Assembly (NCBI RefSeq): GCF_003054265.1
Contig: NZ_QBKT01000008.1
Location: 1-64,000, forward strand
Reading direction: 5' to 3'
Source of the DNA: Kordia periserrulae
GTDB taxonomy: Bacteria > Bacteroidota > Bacteroidia > Flavobacteriales > Flavobacteriaceae
DNA: 64,000 bases
The translations under genes and the position numbers were made by a program. Below, piece by piece: positions 17,882 to 27,312 of this stretch (positions are counted from its first letter, which is position 1; every line of letters begins with the position of its first letter). The notes beneath the pieces were generated by a model, which was not told the origin of the DNA, ran no database searches, and saw only the letters and a program-made list of their open reading frames with translations.

Positions 17882-20800
17882 ATGTATAAGAACGCACTTA
17901 GTTTTTGTATTTCTCTAATGGTGGTTTCGCTTCATTGGGGACAGCAAATGCAGTTTAATGCACTGACTGTTGAGGACGGATTGTCTCAGCATGATGTAAG
18001 CAGCATTTTGCAAGATTCTGAAGGTTTTATTTGGATAGGAACCTACGATGGCTTGAATCGATTTGATGGTTATGATATTAAAACCTTTATTCATGATAAC
18101 AACAATCAAGAAAGTTTATCCAGCAACCGAATCCGTAGTTTGTTTGAAGATAACCAAAAAAGAATTTGGATTGGTACTGATGGATATGGACTGAATTATT
18201 ATTCGTTATACAATGGAAATTTTACCAGAATTGAGACACCAGATAATTATCATATCATTAATGATATTGCCAAAAAATCAGATAGTGTCATTACTGTCGC
18301 TACAAGTCAAGGTCTTCTAAAAGTTACGGACACCAACAACAAACCCTTTGTAGAAATTGCACAAACTCCATTAACTGGTCTCAATGTAAAAAAGATCTGT
18401 GTATTACACGATAAAAGCGTTTTGTATGCTACTAATAGAGGCATTTGGCAGTATCGAGACAATAAATACAAACTCATTGAAAATTCCGTAGATATTTCCT
18501 TTAATTGGATCACGGAAACACAGCATGGCGATATTTGGGTTGGTGGCTCCTCCGGATTGTACGAACTTCTTGGAAAAACGCTCATCGCAAGAGATGATTT
18601 GCTAAATGCAACCATATTGTCTATGGTAGAAGCCAATGAAAATGACTTGTGGATTTCAACGTTCGATCAAGGTCTTTTTCATTTGAACCTCAACAATAGA
18701 ACGATTTCAAAGATTAAAGCTTCCAATGCATTACATCAAAACACTTTAGAATCTAATTCGCTACAATACCTTTTTAAAGATGCTACAAACACACTTTGGG
18801 TTTCTAATAAAAAAGGAGTATTGTATTCTAATTTAGACAATAAAAGTTTTAAAAATTTACCTATTGCTAAAAAAGGACACGTTCGAACATTGTTTGCCAC
18901 AAACGAGCATGTTTATTATGGTCTTCAATCCGATCAGTACTATTTATACTCGCTTAAAGATAAGACCAACAAACCTATTGTATTACCCAACAACGCAAAG
19001 TCCTTTCGAGTTGACACACTCAACGGAAATATTCATCTCGCAACCACAAAAGGTTTGTATAAAGAGAAAAAACCGGGTACTGGTACGTTTGAGTTGGTTC
19101 CTGTGTTTGGCGATCGAAAAAAAGATGAATCGATTATTTTTACAAGCTTTCGAGCCGATAAATATGGAAATCAATTCTTTGGAACATTCGTAGGATTGAT
19201 TTACAAAAACCAAAACAATACAGGCTGGATTCACGAAAAATTCAAAAACCTCGAATCGCTAAGAAACATACGAATCTTCTCGCTAAAATCAGACGATCAC
19301 CTCAACTGTCTTTGGGTAGGAACGATTTCTAAAGGATTGTTTAAAATCAATTTTGATACGTCTGGCAATATCATTTCCGCAGAGAATTATAGTGAACAGA
19401 TGACAGGAGCCTATAAAATTCCCAACAATTCCATTTGGTGCTTTTTTCAAGATGCTAAAGGGGCACTTTACGTCGGAACGGATACAGGTTTGCTAGTAAG
19501 AAAACCCAATGAAAATCAATTTGAATCGATTCTTGTGGAAGATATTCAGAATAAAAAAATCATGGGAATTGTAGAAGATGAATATGGTAACCTGTGGTTG
19601 AACAATTCTAGAGGAATTATACGATTCAATCCGCAAAAGAATACAACACAAAAATACAATCATTTTGATGGTTTGGTTGCTAACACCTTCACCGAAGCCA
19701 TTTCTAAAAACGAGAACCATCAGCTTTTTTTCGGAAGCATTAGCGGAATTAATTATTTGGAATCTGCCAAACTGCAAAACAATCTGTTTTCGTCAAGTGT
19801 TGCATTTACCAACTTGCTAGTAGATAATTCTGATATTCAAGTGGGCGAAGCGCTTTTAGGCTCTGTAATTTTAGATAAAACACTCAACAACACTAAAAAA
19901 ATAAAGCTCAACCACAAACAGAATGATTTTACGATTGAATTTACAAGCACCAATTATTCCAACGTACGAACCAATAAATATAGATATAAGCTAATAGGTT
20001 ACGAGAAGGATTGGAGAGTGGTTGACAATGACAAGCGTTATGCCAGTTATTCGAATCTTCCATCGGGTACGTATGAATTATTGGTAGCTGCCACAAATCC
20101 TGATGGAAAATGGTCTGAAGAATCCAAATCCATCATCATAACAATCAATCCAGCTCCTTGGAATACCTGGTGGGCATATCTCATCTATGTTTTATGCTTT
20201 TTAAGCATTTTGGCTGCTTTTATTTATTTCTGGTTTAACAAACAAAAATTACGCAGTCAGATTGAGCTTTCCAATCTCAAAAGTGAACAAGAAAAGGAAA
20301 TCAACGAATTGAAATTGATCTTTTTTACAGACGTAGCACACGAGTTCAAAACACCCTTGTCGCTTGTCATAGGTCCTTTAAACGATTTGACCAAAGGAGA
20401 AGTTTCAAAAGAACATAAAGAATTTTGCTACAATATTATTTCTAGAAATACCAGTAGAATGATGCATCTGGTGAACCAGCTTTTGGATTTCCGAAAAGTG
20501 AATTCAGGAGTAAACATTCTAAAAGTATCTAGAAATGATATGATTAGTTTTGTAAAAGAAATTGCCAAGTCTTTTGAATGGCAAGCTAAAAACTCAAATA
20601 TCAAATTCAACATCATCTCTCCAGAGAGCTATTTCTGTCATTTTGATAAAGACATTGTTGAAAAAGTCATCTATAACTTGCTTTCTAATGCCTTTAAATA
20701 CACTCCTAAAGGCGGACAGATTGAAATTGAAATCAAACCCACATGGAAGCAAGAATTGGAATACTTTGTAATTCTCATTAAAGATAGCGGCAAAGGAATT

Positions 20801-21853
20801 TCACAACTAGACAAAAAGAAAATATTCCAGCGACATTTCCATGGAAAAGAACGATCTTCCTCCGGAATTGGTCTGCATCTTGCGGCAACGCTTATTGAAG
20901 CGCACAAAGGAGAAATCAATGTACTCAACAGTGCCTTAGGAGGAACTGAGTTCATGATTACCTTGCCTGTATCGTCCAAAGCTTTTGATGAAAATGAGTA
21001 TTTGACAAAAGAAGACATTCCTAAATATTTACCACATGATTACGTGCCAGGAGAAATCGTTCAAGAAATTGATATTGAAAATGATACAAATAAAGAAAAA
21101 ATCTTAATTGTTGAAGACGATTACGATTTGAGAAAATACCTGTTCAACACACTCAGCACCGAATACATCGTTCTTGAGGCTGCTAATGGTGCGGAAGGGT
21201 TGCAATGTGCAGAAAAAGAAATTCCAGACATCATTGTCTCTGACGTAATGATGCCAGAAATGGACGGAATTGAAATGTGTAAAAAAATTAAGAAAAATAA
21301 ATCCATCTCTCATATTCCAGTATTGATGCTTACGGCAAAAACAGGAGATGAATTCTATAACAAAGGATTAAAAGTAGGTGCTTGGGATTACATTGCAAAA
21401 CCCTTTGATAGTTCACATTTGGTTCAAAAAATCAAAAATATCATTGATACTCGAAATAATTTCCGTGATATTTTGGCAAATGGAAGTCCAACCAAAGCAA
21501 AAAGCCATTATGTGTCTTACGATCAAAAATTTGTGAAAAATGTACGCGAAATTGTACTCAATCGAATTTCGAATCCTGCTTTCAGTGTTGAAGATTTGTC
21601 GGCAGAATTAGGACTCAGTAGAATGCAATTGCATCGAAAATTAAAATCCTTAATCGGACTGAATACAACCGCATTCATCAATACCATAAAAATTGAAAAA
21701 GCCATTGAAATGTTTGATAACGGCTGTGATCGGGTTCAAGAAGCCATGGATTCTGTAGGAATTAATAGTTATGCTCATTTCAATTCTTTATTCAAAAAAG
21801 AAAAAGGAATCACGCCAAGTAAATACATCGAACAAACCAAAAAACCTGTTTAA
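17882..21853 (+). CDS. Hybrid two-component system sensor/regulator (HTCS) of the galactan locus
   Basis: A single 1323-residue protein that senses a glycan signal in the periplasm and regulates DNA. The order is: signal peptide (about 1-20); two seven-bladed propellers of Reg_prop repeats (DGLSQHDVSSILQDSEGFIWIG and later copies); a Y_Y_Y domain (about 690-755); one membrane helix (about 761-787); HisKA with phospho-acceptor His820 (VAHEFKTPLSLV); the HATPase domain (NLLSNAFKYTPKGG, GIGLHLA); a receiver domain with Asp1121 (VSDVMMPEMDG); and an AraC-type helix-turn-helix (about 1215-1315). All catalytic residues are present. It is the first gene of the plus operon, opposite the SusCD operon, and is the obvious activator of both. 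The inducing sugar is likely a released oligosaccharide. Confidence 0.97.
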   Translation: MYKNALSFCISLMVVSLHWGQQMQFNALTVEDGLSQHDVSSILQDSEGFIWIGTYDGLNRFDGYDIKTFIHDNNNQESLSSNRIRSLFEDNQKRIWIGTDGYGLNYYSLYNGNFTRIETPDNYHIINDIAKKSDSVITVATSQGLLKVTDTNNKPFVEIAQTPLTGLNVKKICVLHDKSVLYATNRGIWQYRDNKYKLIENSVDISFNWITETQHGDIWVGGSSGLYELLGKTLIARDDLLNATILSMVEANENDLWISTFDQGLFHLNLNNRTISKIKASNALHQNTLESNSLQYLFKDATNTLWVSNKKGVLYSNLDNKSFKNLPIAKKGHVRTLFATNEHVYYGLQSDQYYLYSLKDKTNKPIVLPNNAKSFRVDTLNGNIHLATTKGLYKEKKPGTGTFELVPVFGDRKKDESIIFTSFRADKYGNQFFGTFVGLIYKNQNNTGWIHEKFKNLESLRNIRIFSLKSDDHLNCLWVGTISKGLFKINFDTSGNIISAENYSEQMTGAYKIPNNSIWCFFQDAKGALYVGTDTGLLVRKPNENQFESILVEDIQNKKIMGIVEDEYGNLWLNNSRGIIRFNPQKNTTQKYNHFDGLVANTFTEAISKNENHQLFFGSISGINYLESAKLQNNLFSSSVAFTNLLVDNSDIQVGEALLGSVILDKTLNNTKKIKLNHKQNDFTIEFTSTNYSNVRTNKYRYKLIGYEKDWRVVDNDKRYASYSNLPSGTYELLVAATNPDGKWSEESKSIIITINPAPWNTWWAYLIYVLCFLSILAAFIYFWFNKQKLRSQIELSNLKSEQEKEINELKLIFFTDVAHEFKTPLSLVIGPLNDLTKGEVSKEHKEFCYNIISRNTSRMMHLVNQLLDFRKVNSGVNILKVSRNDMISFVKEIAKSFEWQAKNSNIKFNIISPESYFCHFDKDIVEKVIYNLLSNAFKYTPKGGQIEIEIKPTWKQELEYFVILIKDSGKGISQLDKKKIFQRHFHGKERSSSGIGLHLAATLIEAHKGEINVLNSALGGTEFMITLPVSSKAFDENEYLTKEDIPKYLPHDYVPGEIVQEIDIENDTNKEKILIVEDDYDLRKYLFNTLSTEYIVLEAANGAEGLQCAEKEIPDIIVSDVMMPEMDGIEMCKKIKKNKSISHIPVLMLTAKTGDEFYNKGLKVGAWDYIAKPFDSSHLVQKIKNIIDTRNNFRDILANGSPTKAKSHYVSYDQKFVKNVREIVLNRISNPAFSVEDLSAELGLSRMQLHRKLKSLIGLNTTAFINTIKIEKAIEMFDNGCDRVQEAMDSVGINSYAHFNSLFKKEKGITPSKYIEQTKKPV

Positions 21854-21869
21854 AACGCGACAATCAACA

Positions 21870-23420
21870 ATGAAAAATATTTATTCACTCTTCATTATAC
21901 TCTTCTTGATTTCATGTCAAACGCAAAAGAAGCAAGAAAAAAATCTTGAAAAAAAAGAAAGCAAACCCAATATTGTCATCCTATATTTGGATGATTTGGG
22001 TTACGGCGATTTAAGTGCGTATGGAGCTACAGAACTCAACACTCCTAACATTGACAAACTAGCCGAAGGAGGTATCAAATTCACCAATGGATATGCTTCC
22101 TCTGCTACCTGTACTCCTAGCCGATATGCCTTATTAACAGGAATGTATCCTTGGAGAAATAAAAAAGCAAAAATTTTACCCGGAACCGCACCACTTTTAA
22201 TTTCCACAGCGCAAAAAACCTTACCAAAGATTCTGAAAAAACAAGGCTACCAAACGGCTGTGGTCGGAAAATGGCATCTCGGTTTGGGAACTGGCGTTGT
22301 GGATTGGAATCAAAAAGTGAGTCCAGGACCTAATGAAGTAGGTTTTGATGAAAGCTATATCATGGCGGCTACTCAAGATAGAGTACCTACCGTTTATATT
22401 CAAAATGGCGATGTAGTCGGATTGGACAAAAATGATCCGATTCAAGTGGATTACAAAAATAATTTTGAAGGAGAACCGACCGCAATCACAAACCCTGAAA
22501 TGTTAACTATGAAATGGCATCACGGTCATAACAGTAGCATCGTGAATGGAATTCCTAGAATTGGCTATATGAAAGGTGGCGAAAACGCTAAGTGGGTAGA
22601 CACAAACATGGCAGATCATTTTCTTGAAAAAGCGCAAGACTATGTCAAATCTCACAAAAAAAATCCTTTCTTTTTGTACTACGCCATGCAGCAACCGCAC
22701 GTTCCAAGAACACCACATCCAAGATTTGTGGGTACGTCGGGTATGGGACCAAGAGGCGATGTAATTCTGGAAGCCGATTGGGTAATTGGTGAATTCATAA
22801 AAACGCTAGAAGAAGAAGGAATTCTAGAAAATACTTTGATTGTATTCTCAAGCGACAACGGACCTGTGCTGAATGACGGGTATTACGATGATGCGGTTGA
22901 AAAAATTGGGAATCACGATCAAAATGGAGGTCTTAGAGGAGGAAAATACAGCATTTTTGAAGCGGGCTCAAGAGTTCCGTTCATTACCTATTGGAAAGGA
23001 AAAATCACTCCCAAAGTTTCTGATGCCATTGTATGCCAAATGGATTTATTATCCTCATTAGCCGATTTAACAGGAACATCAGCAACGGACACTGATAGTC
23101 AGAATTTGTTGTCTGCCTTTTTAGGCGAATCAGAAAAAGGAAGAGAAAACTTAATCATTGAAGCCACTGGAAAAACAGCATTAAGAAGAGGCGATTGGTT
23201 GTACATTCCAGCTTATGAAGGAAAGAACTTTAGAGAAGAAGTAGGCATCGAAGTGGGGAATTTTCCGTTTGAACAATTGTATAATTTGAAAGATGATAAA
23301 TCTCAAAAAAACAATCTGGCAGATACACATCCTGAAAAATTAGACGAGTTAAAAGCAATTTTTCTAAAGCTCCGAGGAGAAGACTATACCAAAGGAGTGA
23401 AAGAAGTTGTATTTCAATAA
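21870..23420 (+). CDS. Formylglycine-dependent sulfatase lipoprotein (S1 type)
   Basis: Fourth sulfatase of the locus, 516 residues. I chose the start at 21870 because it gives a proper lipoprotein signal (FLISC, Cys16), whereas the longer frame overlaps the sensor gene and has a charged start. Features are NIVILYLDDLGYGDL (Asp41/Asp42), the formylglycine signature CTPSR (Cys81) followed by YALLTGMYPWR, GKWHLG, FSSDNGPV, and a C-terminal half with LRGGKYSIFEAGSRVPF. It belongs to the arylsulfatase A-like branch and is distinct from the three sulfatases on the other strand. It starts 16 bases after the regulator gene, so it is probably co-transcribed with it and with the sugar importer downstream. 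Confidence 0.94.
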   Translation: MKNIYSLFIILFLISCQTQKKQEKNLEKKESKPNIVILYLDDLGYGDLSAYGATELNTPNIDKLAEGGIKFTNGYASSATCTPSRYALLTGMYPWRNKKAKILPGTAPLLISTAQKTLPKILKKQGYQTAVVGKWHLGLGTGVVDWNQKVSPGPNEVGFDESYIMAATQDRVPTVYIQNGDVVGLDKNDPIQVDYKNNFEGEPTAITNPEMLTMKWHHGHNSSIVNGIPRIGYMKGGENAKWVDTNMADHFLEKAQDYVKSHKKNPFFLYYAMQQPHVPRTPHPRFVGTSGMGPRGDVILEADWVIGEFIKTLEEEGILENTLIVFSSDNGPVLNDGYYDDAVEKIGNHDQNGGLRGGKYSIFEAGSRVPFITYWKGKITPKVSDAIVCQMDLLSSLADLTGTSATDTDSQNLLSAFLGESEKGRENLIIEATGKTALRRGDWLYIPAYEGKNFREEVGIEVGNFPFEQLYNLKDDKSQKNNLADTHPEKLDELKAIFLKLRGEDYTKGVKEVVFQ

Positions 23421-23490
23421 TAAATATAGAAAGCAGCGTGACAAGAACATACAAAAAATCCATTAACTTTTAGTCAAACACTAGTCAACC

Positions 23491-25140
23491 ATGATTCAAA
23501 TTTTAGCATTTATAGGCTTTACAGCTTTAGTAGCAATTATATCCTACTACAAAACAAGAAATACAAAAGAGTCTACTTCAGATGGATATTTTCTAGGCGG
23601 AAGAAGCCTAACCGCTGGGGTAATTGCGGGGTCACTTTTACTTACCAACTTATCTACGGAACAAATTGTGGGATTAAACGGTTCTGCCTATTCAAGTGGT
23701 TTATCAGTAATGGTCTGGGAAACATTGGCAGCTATTGCCATGGTCGCTACTGCCCTATTCTTATTACCCAGATATCTCAAAGATGGACTCACCACAGTTC
23801 CTGGTTTTTTAGCCAAACGATTTGATGTGACCACAAAAACCTTAACCTCAGGATTGTTCCTAACTGGCTATGTAGTGGTTTTATTGCCTATTATTTTATA
23901 CTCGGGTTCCTTAGCAATCAGCGGTATGTTTGATGTGCCAAAATTGTTAGGTGTAACACACACGCAATCTATTTGGATTTGCGTTTGGGGTATTGGAATC
24001 ATTGGTTCAATATACGCTGTTTTTGGTGGATTGAAAGCTGTAGCGGTTTCAGATTCTATCAACGCCATCGGATTGTTGATTGGGGGAATTTTAATTCCAA
24101 TTTTCGGACTGATGCTCATCGGCGATGGTAGTATCTTGGACGGTCTTTCCACACTTACTTCTGAAAATCCTGAGAAATTCAAATCCATGGGAAGCGAAAC
24201 GGATCCAGTTCCCTTTCATACCATCTTTACAGGAATGATGCTGGTGCAGCTCTTTTATTGGGGAACCAATCAACAAATCATTCAAAGAGCGTTGGGAGCT
24301 AAAAATTTAAAAGAAGGGCAAAAAGGGTTGTTGCTCGCTTCTTTTATAAAGATTTTGGGACCTATCATCGTCGTCTTACCCGGATTGATTGCATTTCATG
24401 TATTTCAAGATAATTTAGAAACGGCAGATAGCGCCTATCCGATGCTCGTAAAAAAAGTACTCCCAACTGCATGGGTAGGTTTCTTTGCCGCAGTTTTGTT
24501 TGGAGCTATTTTGAGTTCCTTCAACAGTGTGCTGAACAGTTCGGTAACCTTGTTCGGAATTGACATCTACAAACAGCACATCAACAAAAATGCTGACCAA
24601 AAAACAGTCGTTAAATATGGGAAACTATTCGGTATTGCGTTGGCAATCGCTTCTATGTTCGTCGCTCCTTTAATCGCGAATGCAGGAAGTTTATTTGACT
24701 ATCTTCAAGAAATTAATGGAATTTACAGCATTCCCATATTAACCATTATTGTGGTTGGGTATCTTACTAAGAGAGTTCCTGCCATTGCCGCCAAAGTAGG
24801 TTTGGTTTCCGGATGTTTGTTGTACATCATTAGCCAGTTTATCATGCAACCGTATTTTATCAATAAAGCCTTAGCTGCTGCCAAAGCTTCAGGAATTACC
24901 GATGAAGCTGCGCTGAAATTAGTAAAAGTAGGTGCCTATCCTCATTTTCTAGATGTGATGGCAATTTTATTTGTATTGAATGCTGCCATTATGCTCATCA
25001 TTGGAAAAATAAAACCCCGAAAAACGGACTATGTGCAGAAGTATACACAACAAGTAGATATTACACCTTGGAAATATGCTGTGCAAGCGGGTGTTATCAT
25101 TTGTCTTATGGTCATCGGAGTTTACTACTATTTTGCCTAA
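23491..25140 (+). CDS. Sodium/sugar symporter of the SSS family (vSGLT-like)
   Basis: A 549-residue inner-membrane protein with about 14 predicted helices. The start YFLGGRSLTAGVIAGSLLLTNLSTEQIVGLNG and later YWGTNQQIIQRALGAKN follow the Vibrio sodium/galactose transporter pattern (there: YFLAGKSL, NISAEQFIGMSG, YYWGFNQYIIQR). Solute:sodium symporters use the sodium gradient to bring in sugars. Its place one gene before galactokinase (two-base gap) makes galactose the best substrate guess. Start and length fit the family. The 70-base gap after the sulfatase could hold an internal promoter, but none is clear. Confidence 0.93.
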   Translation: MIQILAFIGFTALVAIISYYKTRNTKESTSDGYFLGGRSLTAGVIAGSLLLTNLSTEQIVGLNGSAYSSGLSVMVWETLAAIAMVATALFLLPRYLKDGLTTVPGFLAKRFDVTTKTLTSGLFLTGYVVVLLPIILYSGSLAISGMFDVPKLLGVTHTQSIWICVWGIGIIGSIYAVFGGLKAVAVSDSINAIGLLIGGILIPIFGLMLIGDGSILDGLSTLTSENPEKFKSMGSETDPVPFHTIFTGMMLVQLFYWGTNQQIIQRALGAKNLKEGQKGLLLASFIKILGPIIVVLPGLIAFHVFQDNLETADSAYPMLVKKVLPTAWVGFFAAVLFGAILSSFNSVLNSSVTLFGIDIYKQHINKNADQKTVVKYGKLFGIALAIASMFVAPLIANAGSLFDYLQEINGIYSIPILTIIVVGYLTKRVPAIAAKVGLVSGCLLYIISQFIMQPYFINKALAAAKASGITDEAALKLVKVGAYPHFLDVMAILFVLNAAIMLIIGKIKPRKTDYVQKYTQQVDITPWKYAVQAGVIICLMVIGVYYYFA

Positions 25141-25142
25141 TC

Positions 25143-26288
25143 ATGGATACTGCACTCATTAGCAAACTAAAGAATAGTTTTCAAGTCGAATTTCAATTGG
25201 AACCTTTATTGATTTTTTCTCCTGGCAGAATCAATCTCATTGGCGAACATGTAGATTATAACGACGGATTTGTATTTCCTGCCGCTGTGAATAAAGGAAT
25301 TGTACTCGCCATTCAAAAAACAGACGACCTTTTGTGTACCGCAATTGCTTCTGATTTTGAAGAATCCTTTCAGTTTAATCTTAATGAGCTAGAAGCCATT
25401 CACGGTGGCGGCTGGAGAAACTATCTCATTGGAGTCATCAAAGAACTGCAAAAGTTGGGAAAAGACGTTCAACCTTTTCATGTCTTGTTTGGAGGAAATG
25501 TTCCTGCAGGAGCTGGAATGTCATCTTCAGCAGCGTTAGAAAATGCCATTGTTTTCGGACTGAATGAACTCTTTCAATTTGAATTGACCAAGAAAGAAAT
25601 GGCACTCATCTCACAGCAAGCAGAACATAATTACGTAGGCGTAAAATGCGGCATTATGGATCAGTTTGCAAGCATGTTTGGAGAAGCCGATAAGTTTCTA
25701 TTACTCGATTGCAGAAGCTTAACATACGAGCCCTACAAGATAGATTTGAATGATTACGACTTGGTTTTAATCAACACAAACGTACAGCACAACCTATCGG
25801 ATAGCACCTATAACAAACGAAGAGCTTTGTGCGAAAGAGCGGCTTTGCATTTCGGAGAAAAAGCGTTACGAGATGTATCTAAAGAACATCTCTATCAAAA
25901 ACAACACGATTTTACCAAAGAAGAATTCGACATGATTTTATATATCGTCGAAGAAATAGAACGAACCAAAAGTGCCGCAAAAGCCATCAACGAAAATAAT
26001 ATTGAACGTTTAGGACAATTGCTCTATGAATCACATCATGGCTTATCCAAACAATATCAAGTCAGTTGTGACGAACTTGATTTTCTCATAGACTTTGCAA
26101 AAGCTTCCAACGTGGTCATTGGAGCTCGAATGATGGGCGGAGGTTTTGGTGGCTGTACACTAAACTTAATTAAAAAAACAGCTGTGAGCAGTTTTATTGA
26201 ATCTGTTTCAAATGCATACCAAGAGCAATTTGGCTATAACTGCACACCCATCAACATTAAACTATCAAAAGGAACCCATACGATTTAA
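25143..26288 (+). CDS. galK: Galactokinase
   Basis: Phosphorylates galactose to galactose-1-phosphate, first step of the Leloir pathway, in the cytoplasm. The 381-residue product has the signature PGRINLIGEHVDYNDGF, the GHMP ATP-binding motif GNVPAGAGMSSSAALE, the catalytic region CGIMDQFASMFG and the C-terminal GARMMGGGFGGC. I chose the ATG at 25143, two bases after the transporter stop; the longer frame into the transporter gene adds nothing family-like. Together with galT and galE it shows that free galactose is the end product of the upstream hydrolases. Confidence 0.98.
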   Translation: MDTALISKLKNSFQVEFQLEPLLIFSPGRINLIGEHVDYNDGFVFPAAVNKGIVLAIQKTDDLLCTAIASDFEESFQFNLNELEAIHGGGWRNYLIGVIKELQKLGKDVQPFHVLFGGNVPAGAGMSSSAALENAIVFGLNELFQFELTKKEMALISQQAEHNYVGVKCGIMDQFASMFGEADKFLLLDCRSLTYEPYKIDLNDYDLVLINTNVQHNLSDSTYNKRRALCERAALHFGEKALRDVSKEHLYQKQHDFTKEEFDMILYIVEEIERTKSAAKAINENNIERLGQLLYESHHGLSKQYQVSCDELDFLIDFAKASNVVIGARMMGGGFGGCTLNLIKKTAVSSFIESVSNAYQEQFGYNCTPINIKLSKGTHTI

Positions 26289-26295
26289 CTCAATT

Positions 26296-27312
26296 ATGAA
26301 TCTTCAAGAATACTCTCACAAACGATACAACATTTTAACCCAAGAATGGGTGTTGGTTTCTCCGCATCGATCCAAAAGACCTTGGCAAGGGCAGCAAGAA
26401 AAAGTAGTTCGAGAAAAAAGACCTACGCACGATTCTAATTGTTATTTATGTGCCGGAAATACCAGAGCAAATGGCGAAAAAAATCCCAATTACAAAGACG
26501 TGTTTGTTTTCAACAATGATTTTGCCGCTTTACAAAAAGAATCTCCAGACTTTTCTGAAGAAGACGGACTTCTTGTTGCACAATCTGAAAGAGGAATTTG
26601 TCGCGTGATTTGTTTTAGTCCAGATCATTCTAAGAGTTTGGCGGATATGAATCCTGATGACATCACCAAAGTTGTAAAAGCTTGGAAAACAGAATATCAA
26701 ACTTTAGGAGAACATGACTTCATCAACTATGTTCAAATTTTTGAAAACAAAGGATCAGTTATGGGTTGTAGCAATCCACATCCACACGGACAAATATGGA
26801 GTCAATCTACACTACCCAACGAAGTAGCTAAAAAAGATAAATCTCAAAAACAGTACTTCGACAAAAACAAGCGTTCACTCTTACTCGATTACTTGAAGCA
26901 AGAGCAAGCTAAAAAGGAGAGAATTATTTTTGAGAATGATACATTTGTTGTATTGGTTCCCTTTTGGGCAGTTTGGCCTTATGAAACCATGATTGTCCCC
27001 AAACAGCATTTACAACACATCGGTTTATTAAATGAAACTCAAGAATACTTGTTTGCAGAGGCTATTTCAAAAATTACGAGTGCTTACGACCAAATTTTTG
27101 ATACTTCATTTCCGTATTCAGCAGGAATTCACCAAGCACCTACCAACGGAAAAGAAAATACCCATTGGCATTTTCACATGAGTTTTTATCCTCCACTATT
27201 GCGAAGCGCCACTGTAAAAAAGTTTATGGTTGGCTACGAAATGTTTGGTTCACCACAAAGAGATATCACAGCTGAGCAGGCTGTACAACGAATAAAAGAA
27301 GTCATGTCATGA
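26296..27312 (+). CDS. galT: Galactose-1-phosphate uridylyltransferase
   Basis: Exchanges UDP-glucose and galactose-1-phosphate to make UDP-galactose and glucose-1-phosphate. The 338-residue product has the zinc-site start CYLCAGN with HSKSLADM, the active-site triad NPHPHGQIW (second His is the nucleophile) and the C-terminal THWHFHMSFYPP metal site. The start at 26296 (MNLQEYSHKRYN) lies seven bases after galK and agrees with family length; the longer frame runs into galK. It overlaps galE by four bases (ATGA), typical of translational coupling. Confidence 0.98.
   Translation: MNLQEYSHKRYNILTQEWVLVSPHRSKRPWQGQQEKVVREKRPTHDSNCYLCAGNTRANGEKNPNYKDVFVFNNDFAALQKESPDFSEEDGLLVAQSERGICRVICFSPDHSKSLADMNPDDITKVVKAWKTEYQTLGEHDFINYVQIFENKGSVMGCSNPHPHGQIWSQSTLPNEVAKKDKSQKQYFDKNKRSLLLDYLKQEQAKKERIIFENDTFVVLVPFWAVWPYETMIVPKQHLQHIGLLNETQEYLFAEAISKITSAYDQIFDTSFPYSAGIHQAPTNGKENTHWHFHMSFYPPLLRSATVKKFMVGYEMFGSPQRDITAEQAVQRIKEVMS

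Noticed and set aside
21771-21869. Extended N-terminus of the fourth sulfatase
   Set aside because: It overlaps the sensor gene and removes the lipoprotein signal that starts at 21870.
25068-25142. Extended galactokinase start within the transporter gene
   Set aside because: The family start fits the ATG at 25143; the extra residues are translated from transporter codons in another frame.
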